64,000 nt of DNA from Lysobacter sp. M2-1 (GTDB lineage Bacteria; Pseudomonadota; Gammaproteobacteria; Xanthomonadales; Xanthomonadaceae): the NCBI RefSeq assembly GCF_022662495.1, contig NZ_JAKPBU010000001.1:62001-126000 (forward strand), in the 5' to 3' direction. Both the position numbers and the translations under genes were made by a program. The notes beneath the pieces were generated by a model. That model had not been told where the DNA came from and did not search any database. It saw nothing but the letters and a program-made list of their open reading frames with translations. Each line of letters opens with the position of its first letter. Position 1 is the stretch's first letter. Shown piece by piece: positions 44,513-52,533 of this stretch.

Positions 44513-45670
44513 TCACGCCTCGGCAGGGGCCGTTGCCTGCAACGACTCCGCGGCCGCCGGGACCGCCTCGACGCGGTTCCGGCCGCCGACCTTGGCCCGG
44601 TACAGGGCCGCATCGACATCGCGATACAGCGCGTCGCCATCGGCATGGCGTCCTGGGTCGAACGCCCCACAGCCGATGCTGACCGTCACCGCGGCTTGCC
44701 CCCCTTCCGGCAGCGGCAGCGGCACACGCTCCAGGTCATGGCGGAAGCGTTCGCCCCGCACGCACGCGGCGGCTCCGTCGGCTTCCATCACCACACCGAA
44801 CTCCTCGCCGCCCAGACGCACGCATAGGTCGCCATCGCTGGCGAAATGCTGGCGCAGCCTGTTCGCCACCGCGACCAGGCAGGCGTCGCCGGCGTGATGG
44901 CCGAGGCTGTCGTTGATCCGCTTGAAGTGGTCGATATCCATGATCAGCAGCGACACTGCCCGCTGGCCAGCGCGTTCGACTCCGCGCGCCAGCGTGTCGG
45001 CGAATTCGCGACGGTTCGCCAGGCCGGTCAAGCCGTCGATGCGGCTCTGTTTCTCGAACAGGTCGCGCTGCTGGCGCAGGTCCTCTTCCAGTTCCAGGCG
45101 CGTGCGGTACTCGCCGTGGCTGCGACGCATGACCAGCAGCATGTACGCGGTATAGACCGCCCACATGCCCGCCACGCTGGGCGCGACATCGCGCCATAAC
45201 AGCACCAGGCTGGGCAGCATCACGCTGGCGATGGCCAGCACGGCGGGCAGGCGCCGCATGCACAGCGTATGCGCGACCGCCATGCCGAACGCGCCTGAGA
45301 ACAGCAGCGCCACCAGCGGCGCAGGCTCGGGCAGCTTCGCGGAGGCCCAGACGCTGAAGATGCCCCAGGCGATGGTGGTCGCCAGAACGACTGACCAGAT
45401 CTTGCGCAGGCCGTGAAGGCTTGCGGCTTCGTCGCTGGATGCGGGCGCTCGTACTGCAACGCGCAGCAGCGCAAGCGCCACAAACGCCGCAGTCGCCACC
45501 ATCGCCGCGACGCCATGCCCAGGCCCGCCGGCGATGAAGGTCAGCGCGACCGCGACCGGATAGAAGAACCCGCCCAGCCGGGCGCGCTGCCGCGTTTCCA
45601 GCGTCTCCTGTGCGAGCAGGTTGCGCGAACGCAGCGCGGCGCGGGCCTGGATGAATGCATCGAGTGGCAT
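44513..45670 (-). CDS. Membrane diguanylate cyclase (GGEEF)
   Basis: 384 aa. Five or six membrane helices occupy about residues 33-182, a coiled coil (184-208, LELEEDLRQQRDLFEKQ) links to the GGDEF domain with IDGLTGLANRREF, MDIDHFKRINDSLGH and LGGEEF (286-291). All catalytic positions are intact, so it should make c-di-GMP. The RxxD inhibitory site is absent (Ser at the Arg position). The ATG at 45670 was preferred to a GTG 17 codons upstream although neither has a clear ribosome site. It sits convergently between ahcY and metF. Confidence 0.9.
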   Translation of the reverse strand: MPLDAFIQARAALRSRNLLAQETLETRQRARLGGFFYPVAVALTFIAGGPGHGVAAMVATAAFVALALLRVAVRAPASSDEAASLHGLRKIWSVVLATTIAWGIFSVWASAKLPEPAPLVALLFSGAFGMAVAHTLCMRRLPAVLAIASVMLPSLVLLWRDVAPSVAGMWAVYTAYMLLVMRRSHGEYRTRLELEEDLRQQRDLFEKQSRIDGLTGLANRREFADTLARGVERAGQRAVSLLIMDIDHFKRINDSLGHHAGDACLVAVANRLRQHFASDGDLCVRLGGEEFGVVMEADGAAACVRGERFRHDLERVPLPLPEGGQAAVTVSIGCGAFDPGRHADGDALYRDVDAALYRAKVGGRNRVEAVPAAAESLQATAPAEA

Positions 45671-45777
45671 CGTGAAAGAACAGAGCGTGGTCGGTGGCCT
45701 GTGAACCAAAGCAAGAACCACGCCAAGGCCTCACTCCCTGCCCGCGCAGGGTGCGGACGCAGGCCGCTGAAGTGTTT

Positions 45778-45797
45778 CTATTCATCGCGATGAAGAG
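45778..45797. promoter_or_regulatory. Palindromic candidate operator upstream of metF
   Basis: CTATTCATCGCGATGAAGAG contains a perfect 14-bp palindrome TTCATCGCGATGAA (45781-45794), extended by two more matching pairs after one mismatch. It lies 36 bp before the metF start and also upstream of the divergent cyclase gene. It does not fit the MetR pattern TGAA-N5-TTCA, so the regulator is unknown. Confidence 0.5.
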
Positions 45798-45832
45798 ATA
45801 GACTATGGCCATATTCCGGGCAAGGCGCCTGC

Positions 45833-46657
45833 ATGATCCCGATCAGTTTCGAGTTCTTCCCGCCCAAGACCGATGAACAGCGCGCCCAGCTCGACAAGGT
45901 GGCGCAGAAGCTCAAATCGATCGGGCCCGAATACGTCTCCTGCACATTCGGCGCCGGCGGCTCGACCCTGGACTACACCCCCGAGACCATCGACCGCCTG
46001 CACAACCAACACGGCCTGGACGCAGCGCCGCATATCTCCTGCGTGGGCGGTACCCGCGCCGAGCTGGGCGCGCTGCTCGACCGCTACCGGCAGATGGGAT
46101 GCCGGCGCCTCGTCGCGCTGCGCGGCGACCTGCCGTCGGGCATGGGTCATGCGGGGGAATTCCGCTATGCCAGCGAGCTGGTGAGCTTCATCCGCAAGGA
46201 GCACGACGGCTACTTCCACATCGAGGTCGGCGCCTATCCGGAGACGCATCCGCAGGCCGAACACGCGATGGCGGACCTGCAGGCGTTCAAGGCCAAGGTC
46301 GATGCCGGTGCCGATGGAGCGATCACCCAGTACTTCTACAACGCCGATGCCTACTTCCGCTTCGTCGACGACGCACGCAAGCTGGGCGTGGCCATCCCGA
46401 TCGTTCCCGGGATCATGCCCATCTCCAACTTCAGCCAGCTGCGTCGCTTCTCGGAAGCCTGCGGCGCCGAGATCCCGCGCTGGATCGGCAAGCGCATGCA
46501 GGCCTACGGCGATGATGTCGATGCCATCCGCGAGTTCGCCGCCGACTTCGTCGCCCAGCTGTGCCAGCGGCTGATCGACGGCGGTGCACCTTCCCTGCAC
46601 TTCTACACCCTGAACATGTCGAAGCCGACGCTGAACGTCCTGACGCGACTGGGCTGA
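45833..46657 (+). CDS. metF: 5,10-Methylenetetrahydrofolate reductase
   Basis: 274 aa FAD enzyme that supplies methyl-THF for methionine synthesis. Motifs: ISFEFFPPKTDEQ at the N-terminus (catalytic Glu), SCTFGAGGSTLD, LVALRGDLPSG, ITQYFYNADAY, VPGIMPISNFSQL and the C-terminal HFYTLNMSKPT. The length is usual for bacterial MetF. The short N-terminus begins directly MIPISFEF. Together with metK and ahcY it completes three steps of the methyl cycle; methionine synthase is outside the window. Confidence 0.97.
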   Translation: MIPISFEFFPPKTDEQRAQLDKVAQKLKSIGPEYVSCTFGAGGSTLDYTPETIDRLHNQHGLDAAPHISCVGGTRAELGALLDRYRQMGCRRLVALRGDLPSGMGHAGEFRYASELVSFIRKEHDGYFHIEVGAYPETHPQAEHAMADLQAFKAKVDAGADGAITQYFYNADAYFRFVDDARKLGVAIPIVPGIMPISNFSQLRRFSEACGAEIPRWIGKRMQAYGDDVDAIREFAADFVAQLCQRLIDGGAPSLHFYTLNMSKPTLNVLTRLG

Positions 46658-46722
46658 ATCGTGGCGCGAGGCGCCTGCGACGCCTACTTCCTCTGCCGAA
46701 GCCGCGGCGCTAGGCTGCGGCA

Positions 46723-47313
46723 ATGCCGCCACCGGAACTTCTGCTGCGCAGCCTGCTGCTGCCCTTGCTGCTGGCGGGAGCGTTGTGGCCCGCGCATGCA
46801 CACGCCCAGGTACGCCGCTGTGCAGGCCAGACGGGCGAGGCGATCTATACCGACCGCAACTGCACCGATATCGGCGCCGTCGATCGCCTGATGCGCGCAC
46901 CCGGCGCAGGCTATGCGCCCAGCGCCTATCGCGGCGGCTGCTCACGACGGCTAAACGAACTCGTCTACGGCCTGAGCAGCGCGATCGATGCGAAGGACGT
47001 CAACCGCCTGGCCCTGCTGTACGACTGGGCGGGCATGTCCACGCGCCAGGGCTACGCCGTCATGGGGCGGCTGGAAGGGATCGTGAGACGCCCCTTGGTC
47101 GACATCCTGCCGATCTATCCACGGCCGCCGCCGATCATGGCCGAAGACGGCACGGTGTTCGACACCAACGCCGATGGCTATTTCCCGCAAACCAGGACAC
47201 ACCAGGCACCAGTCGGCCTGCGGCTGGAACAGACCTTCGGCAATGGCGTCACGCCATCGCGCACCGTATTCGGCCTGCGCAAGCGGCTGGGGTGCTGGTG
47301 GCTCAGCCTGTAG
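46723..47313 (+). CDS. Exported protein with DUF4124-like start
   Basis: 196 aa. Signal peptide 1-28 (LLLPLLLAGALWPAHAHAQ). The mature N-terminus RRCAGQTGEAIYTDRNCTDIG has the two-cysteine, aromatic-rich layout of DUF4124 domains (variant of YKCxDxxGxxxYxDxPC). The rest (about 80-196), with LVYGLSSAIDAKDVNRLALLYDW and RRPLVDILPIYPRP, is not recognised. The function is unknown. It begins 65 bp after metF on the same strand. Confidence 0.78.
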   Translation: MPPPELLLRSLLLPLLLAGALWPAHAHAQVRRCAGQTGEAIYTDRNCTDIGAVDRLMRAPGAGYAPSAYRGGCSRRLNELVYGLSSAIDAKDVNRLALLYDWAGMSTRQGYAVMGRLEGIVRRPLVDILPIYPRPPPIMAEDGTVFDTNADGYFPQTRTHQAPVGLRLEQTFGNGVTPSRTVFGLRKRLGCWWLSL

Positions 47314-47320
47314 CGCACGC

Positions 47321-48331
47321 TCACAGCAGGGACACCAGCCGGTCGAGCGCTACCTGCGTCTCCTTGCGCTCGAGATGGGCCTCGGCAGTGCGGTGCAGAC
47401 CCATGAGGTTGGTCTGGTCGACGCTGTCGAAGTCATCGTAGCCGCGGGTGAGCGGTGTCTGCAGGCGGAAGTAGGCCCCGTTGCCGAGAATCTGGCCGGC
47501 GATGTAGTCGACCGAATCGGCCGAACCGTCGAACAGCACGTCGATGATCGGGATCGCCCATTCCAGCGGCCCCCAGCTCGTCGCCTCGCGCTCGGAAATC
47601 GGCCGCGTGGCCTGCCCGGTACCCACGGACAGCAAGACGATGTCCTTGAGGCTGGCGTCGTCGTTCAACCGCACCGCCTCGGCAATGGCGCAGGCGGTCG
47701 GGTTGTTGGCGACCACGCCGCCGTCGATCAGTGCACGCCGCCTGCGTTCGATCGTGGCTAGGTGCGCGGGAAAGTAGGTCGGTGCGGCGGTCGCGGCGCG
47801 ACACACTTCCCACAACGGAATGTCCGCATGCTCAGGCTTGAAACTCTTGAAGAACAGCGGAGTGCGCGCGACCGTGTCGTAGGCAATGGCCATCGCGCGC
47901 GGGGCGACGCTACCAAGGGTGCGATCGGAGAACACCCGCTTGAGCACCCGTTCCAGGCCCTTTGGTGAATAACGTGGCGCGGATAGGCCCTGGGTAAAGC
48001 TGCGGGTCACGCGCGACCACAGGCGTTCGGCAGCGCCGGGGAACACGTCGTCGCCGAAGTGCTCGTAAAGCGTCGTGATGTCCTTTGCAGGCATGCCGCT
48101 CGCCAGGCCCATCGCGATCAGGGCACCCGTCGAAGAGCCGGCGATGAGGTCGAAATGTTCGTGCAAGGCCCCCTTGCCTGCCGCGTGCAGTTTCGCCTGC
48201 AGCGCCTCCAGCCAGATCGCGCTGACCAGGCCGCGGATGCCACCGCCATCGAGGGTCAGGATGCGTTGCACGCGCATCGTCGGGGTTCCGGCTTGCGTCG
48301 TTTCCGGGGTTCCGGCTTGCATCTTTTCCAT
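47321..48331 (-). CDS. Patatin-like phospholipase
   Basis: 336 aa cytoplasmic acyl hydrolase. Catalytic elements: LTLDGGGIRG (oxyanion loop, 26-34), GSSTG with nucleophile Ser67, and the catalytic Asp in RRALIDGGVVANNP. The architecture resembles CapV-type phospholipases of anti-phage CBASS systems, but no cyclase or accessory gene lies next to it, so this may be a lipid-turnover enzyme. Start uncertain: ATG at 48331, 48322 or 48277; the first 19 residues are encoded by a tandem CAAGCCGGAACCCC duplication and could be untranslated. Convergent with the exported protein gene 7 bp away. Confidence 0.87.
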   Translation of the reverse strand: MEKMQAGTPETTQAGTPTMRVQRILTLDGGGIRGLVSAIWLEALQAKLHAAGKGALHEHFDLIAGSSTGALIAMGLASGMPAKDITTLYEHFGDDVFPGAAERLWSRVTRSFTQGLSAPRYSPKGLERVLKRVFSDRTLGSVAPRAMAIAYDTVARTPLFFKSFKPEHADIPLWEVCRAATAAPTYFPAHLATIERRRRALIDGGVVANNPTACAIAEAVRLNDDASLKDIVLLSVGTGQATRPISEREATSWGPLEWAIPIIDVLFDGSADSVDYIAGQILGNGAYFRLQTPLTRGYDDFDSVDQTNLMGLHRTAEAHLERKETQVALDRLVSLL

Positions 48332-48377
48332 GGATTCGAGTCTAGGGCTCGGCCGACGCACGGACTGAGACGCAAGC

Positions 48378-48403
48378 TAGAATGTCGCGCTCACGTGAGG
48401 AGG
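48378..48403 (+). promoter_or_regulatory. ilvE -10 box and strong ribosome site
   Basis: TAGAAT at 48378-48383 and GTGAGGAGG ending 5 nt before the ilvE ATG. The -35 hexamer is not obvious. Confidence 0.5.
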
Positions 48404-48407
48404 CTCC

Positions 48408-49325
48408 ATGGCCCAGCCCTACCCCGAGAAGATCTGGCATAACGGCTCGATCAAGCCGTGGGCGGAGGCCACCACCCATGTGATGGCGCACGCGCTGCAT
48501 TATGGCTCGTCGGTGTTCGAGGGGATCCGCTGCTACCAGACGCCAGAAGGCCCGGCGATCTTCCGGCTCAGCGACCACAACCGGCGCCTGTTCGCCTCGG
48601 CGAAGATCTACGACATGGCGATCCCCTATTCGCTCGACGAGGTCAACGCCGCCTGCCGCGAAGTGCTCAGGGCCAACGACTTCAGCACCGACTACCTGCG
48701 CCCGGTGGCATTTCGCGGACTGGGCGGATTCGGACTTTCCGCCGATACACCCACCGACGTTGCGGTGGCCACCTGGAAAATGGGTCAGTACCTGGGCGCC
48801 GGCGTGCTGGAGGAAGGCATCGACGCCTGCGTCTCGAGCTGGCAGCGCTTCGCACCCAATACGATTCCGGCGGGTGCCAAGGCCGGCGGCAACTATCTGT
48901 CCGGGCAACTGGTCGCGCGCGAGGCCCGCCGACTCGGCTTCGGGGAAGGCATCGCGCTGGCCTCGACCGGACTGCTGAGCGAAGGCGCCGGCGAGAACCT
49001 GTTCCTGGTATTCGACGGCGCACTGCACACCACGCCGGTCAGCGCGGCCCTGCTCAACGGCATCACCCGCAACAGCATCATCGCGCTGGCGCGCGACGCC
49101 GGCATCGAGGTGATCGAACGCGACCTGCCGCGCGAATACCTGTACCTGTGCGAGGAATTGTTCATGTGCGGCACGGCGGCCGAGATCACCCCGATCCGCT
49201 CTGTCGACGGGCGCCAGGTCGGCGCCGGCCGGGCCGGGCCGGTGACCCAGCAGCTGCAGCGGCTGTTCTTCGGTCTGTTCGACGGTACGACGCCGGACAG
49301 GCATGGCTGGTTGGAACCGGTCTAA
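48408..49325 (+). CDS. ilvE: Branched-chain-amino-acid aminotransferase
   Basis: 305 aa PLP enzyme (fold type IV) for the last step of Ile, Leu and Val synthesis. Motifs: MAHALHYGSSVFEGIRCY near the N-terminus, AKAGGNYLSGQLVAREA with the PLP-binding Lys, EGAGENLFLVF and the C-terminal MCGTAAEITPIRSVDG. The length is normal. Upstream is a divergent lipase gene, downstream a long repeat region, so it appears monocistronic. Confidence 0.96.
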   Translation: MAQPYPEKIWHNGSIKPWAEATTHVMAHALHYGSSVFEGIRCYQTPEGPAIFRLSDHNRRLFASAKIYDMAIPYSLDEVNAACREVLRANDFSTDYLRPVAFRGLGGFGLSADTPTDVAVATWKMGQYLGAGVLEEGIDACVSSWQRFAPNTIPAGAKAGGNYLSGQLVAREARRLGFGEGIALASTGLLSEGAGENLFLVFDGALHTTPVSAALLNGITRNSIIALARDAGIEVIERDLPREYLYLCEELFMCGTAAEITPIRSVDGRQVGAGRAGPVTQQLQRLFFGLFDGTTPDRHGWLEPV

Positions 49326-49400
49326 ACCGCTTCTCGAGGTCCGTGATTCGGTAGGTCCGAGGTTGCTCCGCTCTGACGATCGTGCCACTGGAGATCTGAG

Positions 49401-50075
49401 GCTTTCGCCTTACGGCGCCCTGCTCTCTTTGCTGGTGCACTGCGCCGAAGGCGCAAACGGCGAAGCCGGGCCGAAGGACGAGCACCGCAAGTGCGTCAAG
49501 AAAGTAGGCAAAGAAATCCGGCGGCCAAAGACGTAACTCTGCGCTTACGAAACCAGCACAATTCGGCCTTCGGGCTAAGAGCTTTCGCCTGAAGGCGACC
49601 TACTTTCTTTGCTGGTGCCAAGAAAGTAGGCAAAGAAGGCACCCAGTGGATCCAGGACGCTCAAGGGATGTGGATGCCGAAGGAATTTTCGGACTCGCCA
49701 TCCTGGCCCGATCCGAAAACGGCGGCCATCCATGGCCGCCGCCCCTCCGGGGTTTCGAACGTTAGTGGCGACTGGCGGAGCAAGAAAGTCAAAGGCTGAA
49801 GAGCCGAAACGACTCGCTCATCAAAACGCGCCTGCGGCTCATGGCTCTACCATGCTTTTGACCTTCCCAACGCTGCGCATGCGACCCGCATCCGAACACC
49901 CGGAGGGCGGCCGGCATGGATGCCGGCCGTTTTCGGATCGAGCCATGGATGGCGAGTCCGAAAATGGCGATGGGTTCCGGCCGGCTTGAATGAAGTGGAT
50001 CCACCTGGGTGCTTTCTTTGGTTACTTTCTTTGCACCAGCAAAGAAAGCAACTCGCCTTCAGGCGAAAGCTCTTG
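49401..50075. repeat. Nested inverted-repeat block, no gene
   Basis: Most of the 876-bp gap after ilvE. The outer arms, 49579-49653 and 49997-50072, are inverted copies built from GAGCTTTCGCCT, GCCTACTTTCTTTGC and GGTGCC words. The inner arms, about 49689-49752 and 49900-49966, are a second inverted pair containing GGACTCGCCAT and ATCCGAAAACGGC. A degenerate third copy of the outer unit is at 49401-49516. The inner part is GC-rich, the outer arms contain AAAGAAAGTA. No open frame with coding character is present. I take it as an aggregate of the family-typical intergenic repeats. Confidence 0.75.
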
Positions 50076-50201
50076 CGATGCTCAACTCGCTGTCCCTGAA
50101 ACAGGCTTCGCCTTTCACTTCAACTGAAACCTGTTGAGCCGGGCAGGGAACCAAGGCACGCCACAATTCCCTCGCTCCCCTCACGTACGGCGCCTTCCGG
50201 C

Positions 50202-51536
50202 TCACGTCTCCGGCGTGAACGACAACGTCGCCACCACGCCTTGTTCTTCGCCCGGCACCACACGCACGTTCCAGTCGTAGAGCGCACACAGGCGGCGCAC
50301 GATCGACAGGCCGATGCCGCCGCCCTGCGTGTGTTCGGCATGGGTGCCGCGGTAGCCGCGCTCGAACAGCTTGGCCGCATCCTCCGCCGACAGCCCGGGG
50401 CCGGAATCGATCACCTCGACCGCGTTGTCGCGCAGGCGCACGACCACCTCGCCGTGGTTGGTGTACTTGACCGCGTTGCCGACCAGGTTGCCCAGGGCCA
50501 CGGTCACCGCGGCTTCGGGAGCATCCACGATCACCTTGCCCGGCTCACCCTCCAGCCGCAGCACCAGCGGCTTGCCGCCGAGCTGCCCGCGGTGCGCGTC
50601 GAGCTGCTGTTCGGCGATCCTGGCGATATCGGTCGCGCCATGGCCGCGCTCGTTGCGCGAGAGCAGCAGCAGCGCGCTGATCAGATCGGTGCACTGGCGT
50701 TCGGCGCGCTGGATCCGCTCCAGCCGCATCCGCGTCTTGTCGTCCAGGTCGGCTTTGGACAGCAGCAGTTCGACCGCGCCCTTGATCACCGCCAGCGGCG
50801 TGCGCAATTCGTGGCTGACGTCGGCGTTGAACTCGCGATCGCGCTTGACCACCTCGGTCAGGCGCGTGGCGTAGTCGTCGAGCGCGCGCGCGAGCTCGCC
50901 GACCTCGTCCTCGGCGAAATGCGGCGCCAGTCCCTCGGGCTGGCTGGTATCGCCCGAGCGGCGCAGGCGCTGCGCGAGTTCGGAAACCGGGCTCATCACC
51001 CGCGACGCGGCCCACCAGCCCACGAGCAGCGAGAACAACGAGAACACCAGCACCGAGCCATAGATCGCGCGCTGGAATTGCGCCTCGCCACGGGCGGCCT
51101 GGGTCATGTCGTAGGCGAGGAAGAACCATTCGTTGGGCGTCTTGCGCACCGCCAGCTTGTAGGCGAACGAACTGCCGTCCGGGTTGGTGCCGCGGATGCT
51201 GTGGATGCCGTCTGGCAGCTCGTACCAGTCGGGCTGCTCGATCCGCAGCTCATCGAAGCGATCGCGCCTGACCACGCGCCCCAACATCTGCTGCACGCCG
51301 AACTCCGGCTTGCGCTCGGGGTCGGTGAAGTACTGGCGCGCGTACTCGGTGATGTTGCGGTTCATCACGTCTTCCACCAGCTGGTCCTCCACCCGGTTGC
51401 GGGTCCAGTTGGTGGCGAACGCGAACAGCAGGGTCAGCCCGGTGCCGAGCAGCAGGAAAGACAGAATGATGCGGCTGCGCAGCCGCCGCCGGTATTGCGG
51501 TCTTCGGCGCGAGGCGCCTCTGGCGTCGGCTGACAT
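50202..51536 (-). CDS. Two-component sensor histidine kinase
   Basis: 444 aa. TM1 about 23-43, a periplasmic sensor of about 110 residues (50-155, no known domain), TM2 about 157-177, HAMP (178-232), HisKA with phosphorylatable His242 in ADVSHELRTPLAV, and HATPase_c with N-box NLVGNAVKYTN, DSGPGLS and GGGIGLSIV. The periplasmic part has several acidic residues (DELRIEQPDWYELPDG), as in cation or antimicrobial-peptide sensors, though this is only suggestive. It starts 6 bp after its response regulator gene. Confidence 0.95.
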   Translation of the reverse strand: MSADARGASRRRPQYRRRLRSRIILSFLLLGTGLTLLFAFATNWTRNRVEDQLVEDVMNRNITEYARQYFTDPERKPEFGVQQMLGRVVRRDRFDELRIEQPDWYELPDGIHSIRGTNPDGSSFAYKLAVRKTPNEWFFLAYDMTQAARGEAQFQRAIYGSVLVFSLFSLLVGWWAASRVMSPVSELAQRLRRSGDTSQPEGLAPHFAEDEVGELARALDDYATRLTEVVKRDREFNADVSHELRTPLAVIKGAVELLLSKADLDDKTRMRLERIQRAERQCTDLISALLLLSRNERGHGATDIARIAEQQLDAHRGQLGGKPLVLRLEGEPGKVIVDAPEAAVTVALGNLVGNAVKYTNHGEVVVRLRDNAVEVIDSGPGLSAEDAAKLFERGYRGTHAEHTQGGGIGLSIVRRLCALYDWNVRVVPGEEQGVVATLSFTPET

Positions 51537-51542
51537 CAGGCC

Positions 51543-52226
51543 CTAGGCGTTCGCATCGGGCGCGGCGATGCGATAGCCGATGCCGTGGCGGGTCTGGATC
51601 AGCTGCGTGGGAAAGGGCTTGTCGACCACGGCGCGCAGGCCGTGGATGTGCACGCGCAGCGAGTCCGAATCCGGCAGCTCCTCGCCCCAGACGCGGGTTT
51701 CGAGCTCCTGCCGGGTCACCACCGCGGGCGAGGCTTCCATCAGCGCCTGCAGGATCTTCAGCGCGGTTGGATTGAGCTGCAGCAGCCTGCCCTCACGCCG
51801 GACTTCCAGGGTATCAAGGTTGTATTGCAGGTCGGCGACATCCAGCACCCGCGTCTGCACGCCCTTGCCGCGGCGCGACAGGGCGTTGAGCCGCACTTCC
51901 ACTTCCTGCAACGCGAACGGCTTGATCAGGTAGTCGTCGGCCCCCGAATCGAAACCGGCCAGTTTGTTGTCCAGGGTGTCGCGCGCGGTCAGCATCAGCA
52001 CCGGAGTCTGCTTGCGCGCCTCGTTGCGCAACTTGCGGCAGACCTCCAGTCCGTCCATGCCCGGCAGGTTGAGGTCCAGCACGATCGCGTCGAACTCATG
52101 TACCACCGCCAGATGAAGCCCGGTCACGCCGTCGGCCGCGAAATCGACCGTGTGGCCGCGGTCCTCGAGATAGTCGCCAAGATTGGCGGCGATGTCCTGG
52201 TTGTCTTCGATCACGAGGATGCGCAT
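51543..52226 (-). CDS. OmpR/PhoB-family response regulator
   Basis: 227 aa. Receiver domain with acidic pocket (IEDN 6-9), phospho-acceptor Asp51 in IVLDLNLPGMDG, LTAR and the Lys of LIKPF; winged-helix output domain with LNPTALKILQALMEA, SDSLRVHIHGLRAVVDKP and TRHGIGYRI. The ATG at 52226 begins MRILVIEDNQD; the longer frame upstream is noise. It pairs with the kinase gene directly downstream. A PhoP-box-like direct repeat lies upstream (52501-52517), consistent with autoregulation, but a terminator hairpin lies in between. Confidence 0.95.
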   Translation of the reverse strand: MRILVIEDNQDIAANLGDYLEDRGHTVDFAADGVTGLHLAVVHEFDAIVLDLNLPGMDGLEVCRKLRNEARKQTPVLMLTARDTLDNKLAGFDSGADDYLIKPFALQEVEVRLNALSRRGKGVQTRVLDVADLQYNLDTLEVRREGRLLQLNPTALKILQALMEASPAVVTRQELETRVWGEELPDSDSLRVHIHGLRAVVDKPFPTQLIQTRHGIGYRIAAPDANA

Positions 52227-52367
52227 CGGCGGTTCCTGTCTGGGTACGGGGGGCGGGTGGCCAGCGAAGGGCTCGCATGAGACCGGACCACGTTGCGGCA
52301 GTTCCATTGCAGCCGCGTCGTAAGGATTCTGGCACAGCGGCAGGGGCAGACGCGCGAGCGTACGGCC

Positions 52368-52400
52368 AAAACAAAGACCCAAGCGAGAAGCCCGCTTGGG
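52368..52400 (-). terminator. Intrinsic terminator / possible attenuator between rimK and the response regulator
   Basis: Stem CCCAAGCG / CGCTTGGG (52378-52385 with 52393-52400), 7-nt loop, followed on the minus strand by TCTTTGTTTTGG. It can end the rimB-rimK transcript and also sits in the leader of the response-regulator operon. Confidence 0.7.
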
Positions 52401-52481
52401 CCAAGGGAATTGCCCCGATTGACCGTGTCTGCACGCCTTGCGGCGGGTACCACTGGAGAGAGCGCAGAACTCGGTCCAGAC

Positions 52482-52517
52482 AGACTACGCAGGCTGCGAT
52501 TAAACCCCTGTTAAACC
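52482..52517 (-). promoter_or_regulatory. PhoP-box-like direct repeat with -10 box
   Basis: On the minus strand GGTTTA-ACAGG-GGTTTA (52517-52501) fits the (T/G)GTTTA-N5-(T/G)GTTTA pattern bound by PhoP-type regulators exactly. Thirteen bases further a TAGTCT (52487-52482) could serve as -10 box, the spacing used in PhoP-activated promoters. The rest of the 307-bp gap 52227-52533 holds the terminator and no gene. Confidence 0.55.
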
Positions 52518-52533
52518 GGCCGTGAAGACCTGG

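Noticed and set aside
47321-48331. CBASS anti-phage system
   Set aside because: Only a patatin-like protein is present; no nucleotidyltransferase, Cap2/Cap3 or other accessory gene is adjacent.
49326-50201. CRISPR array or insertion sequence in the repeat block after ilvE
   Set aside because: Repeats are inverted and irregular without spacers, and no transposase frame is present.
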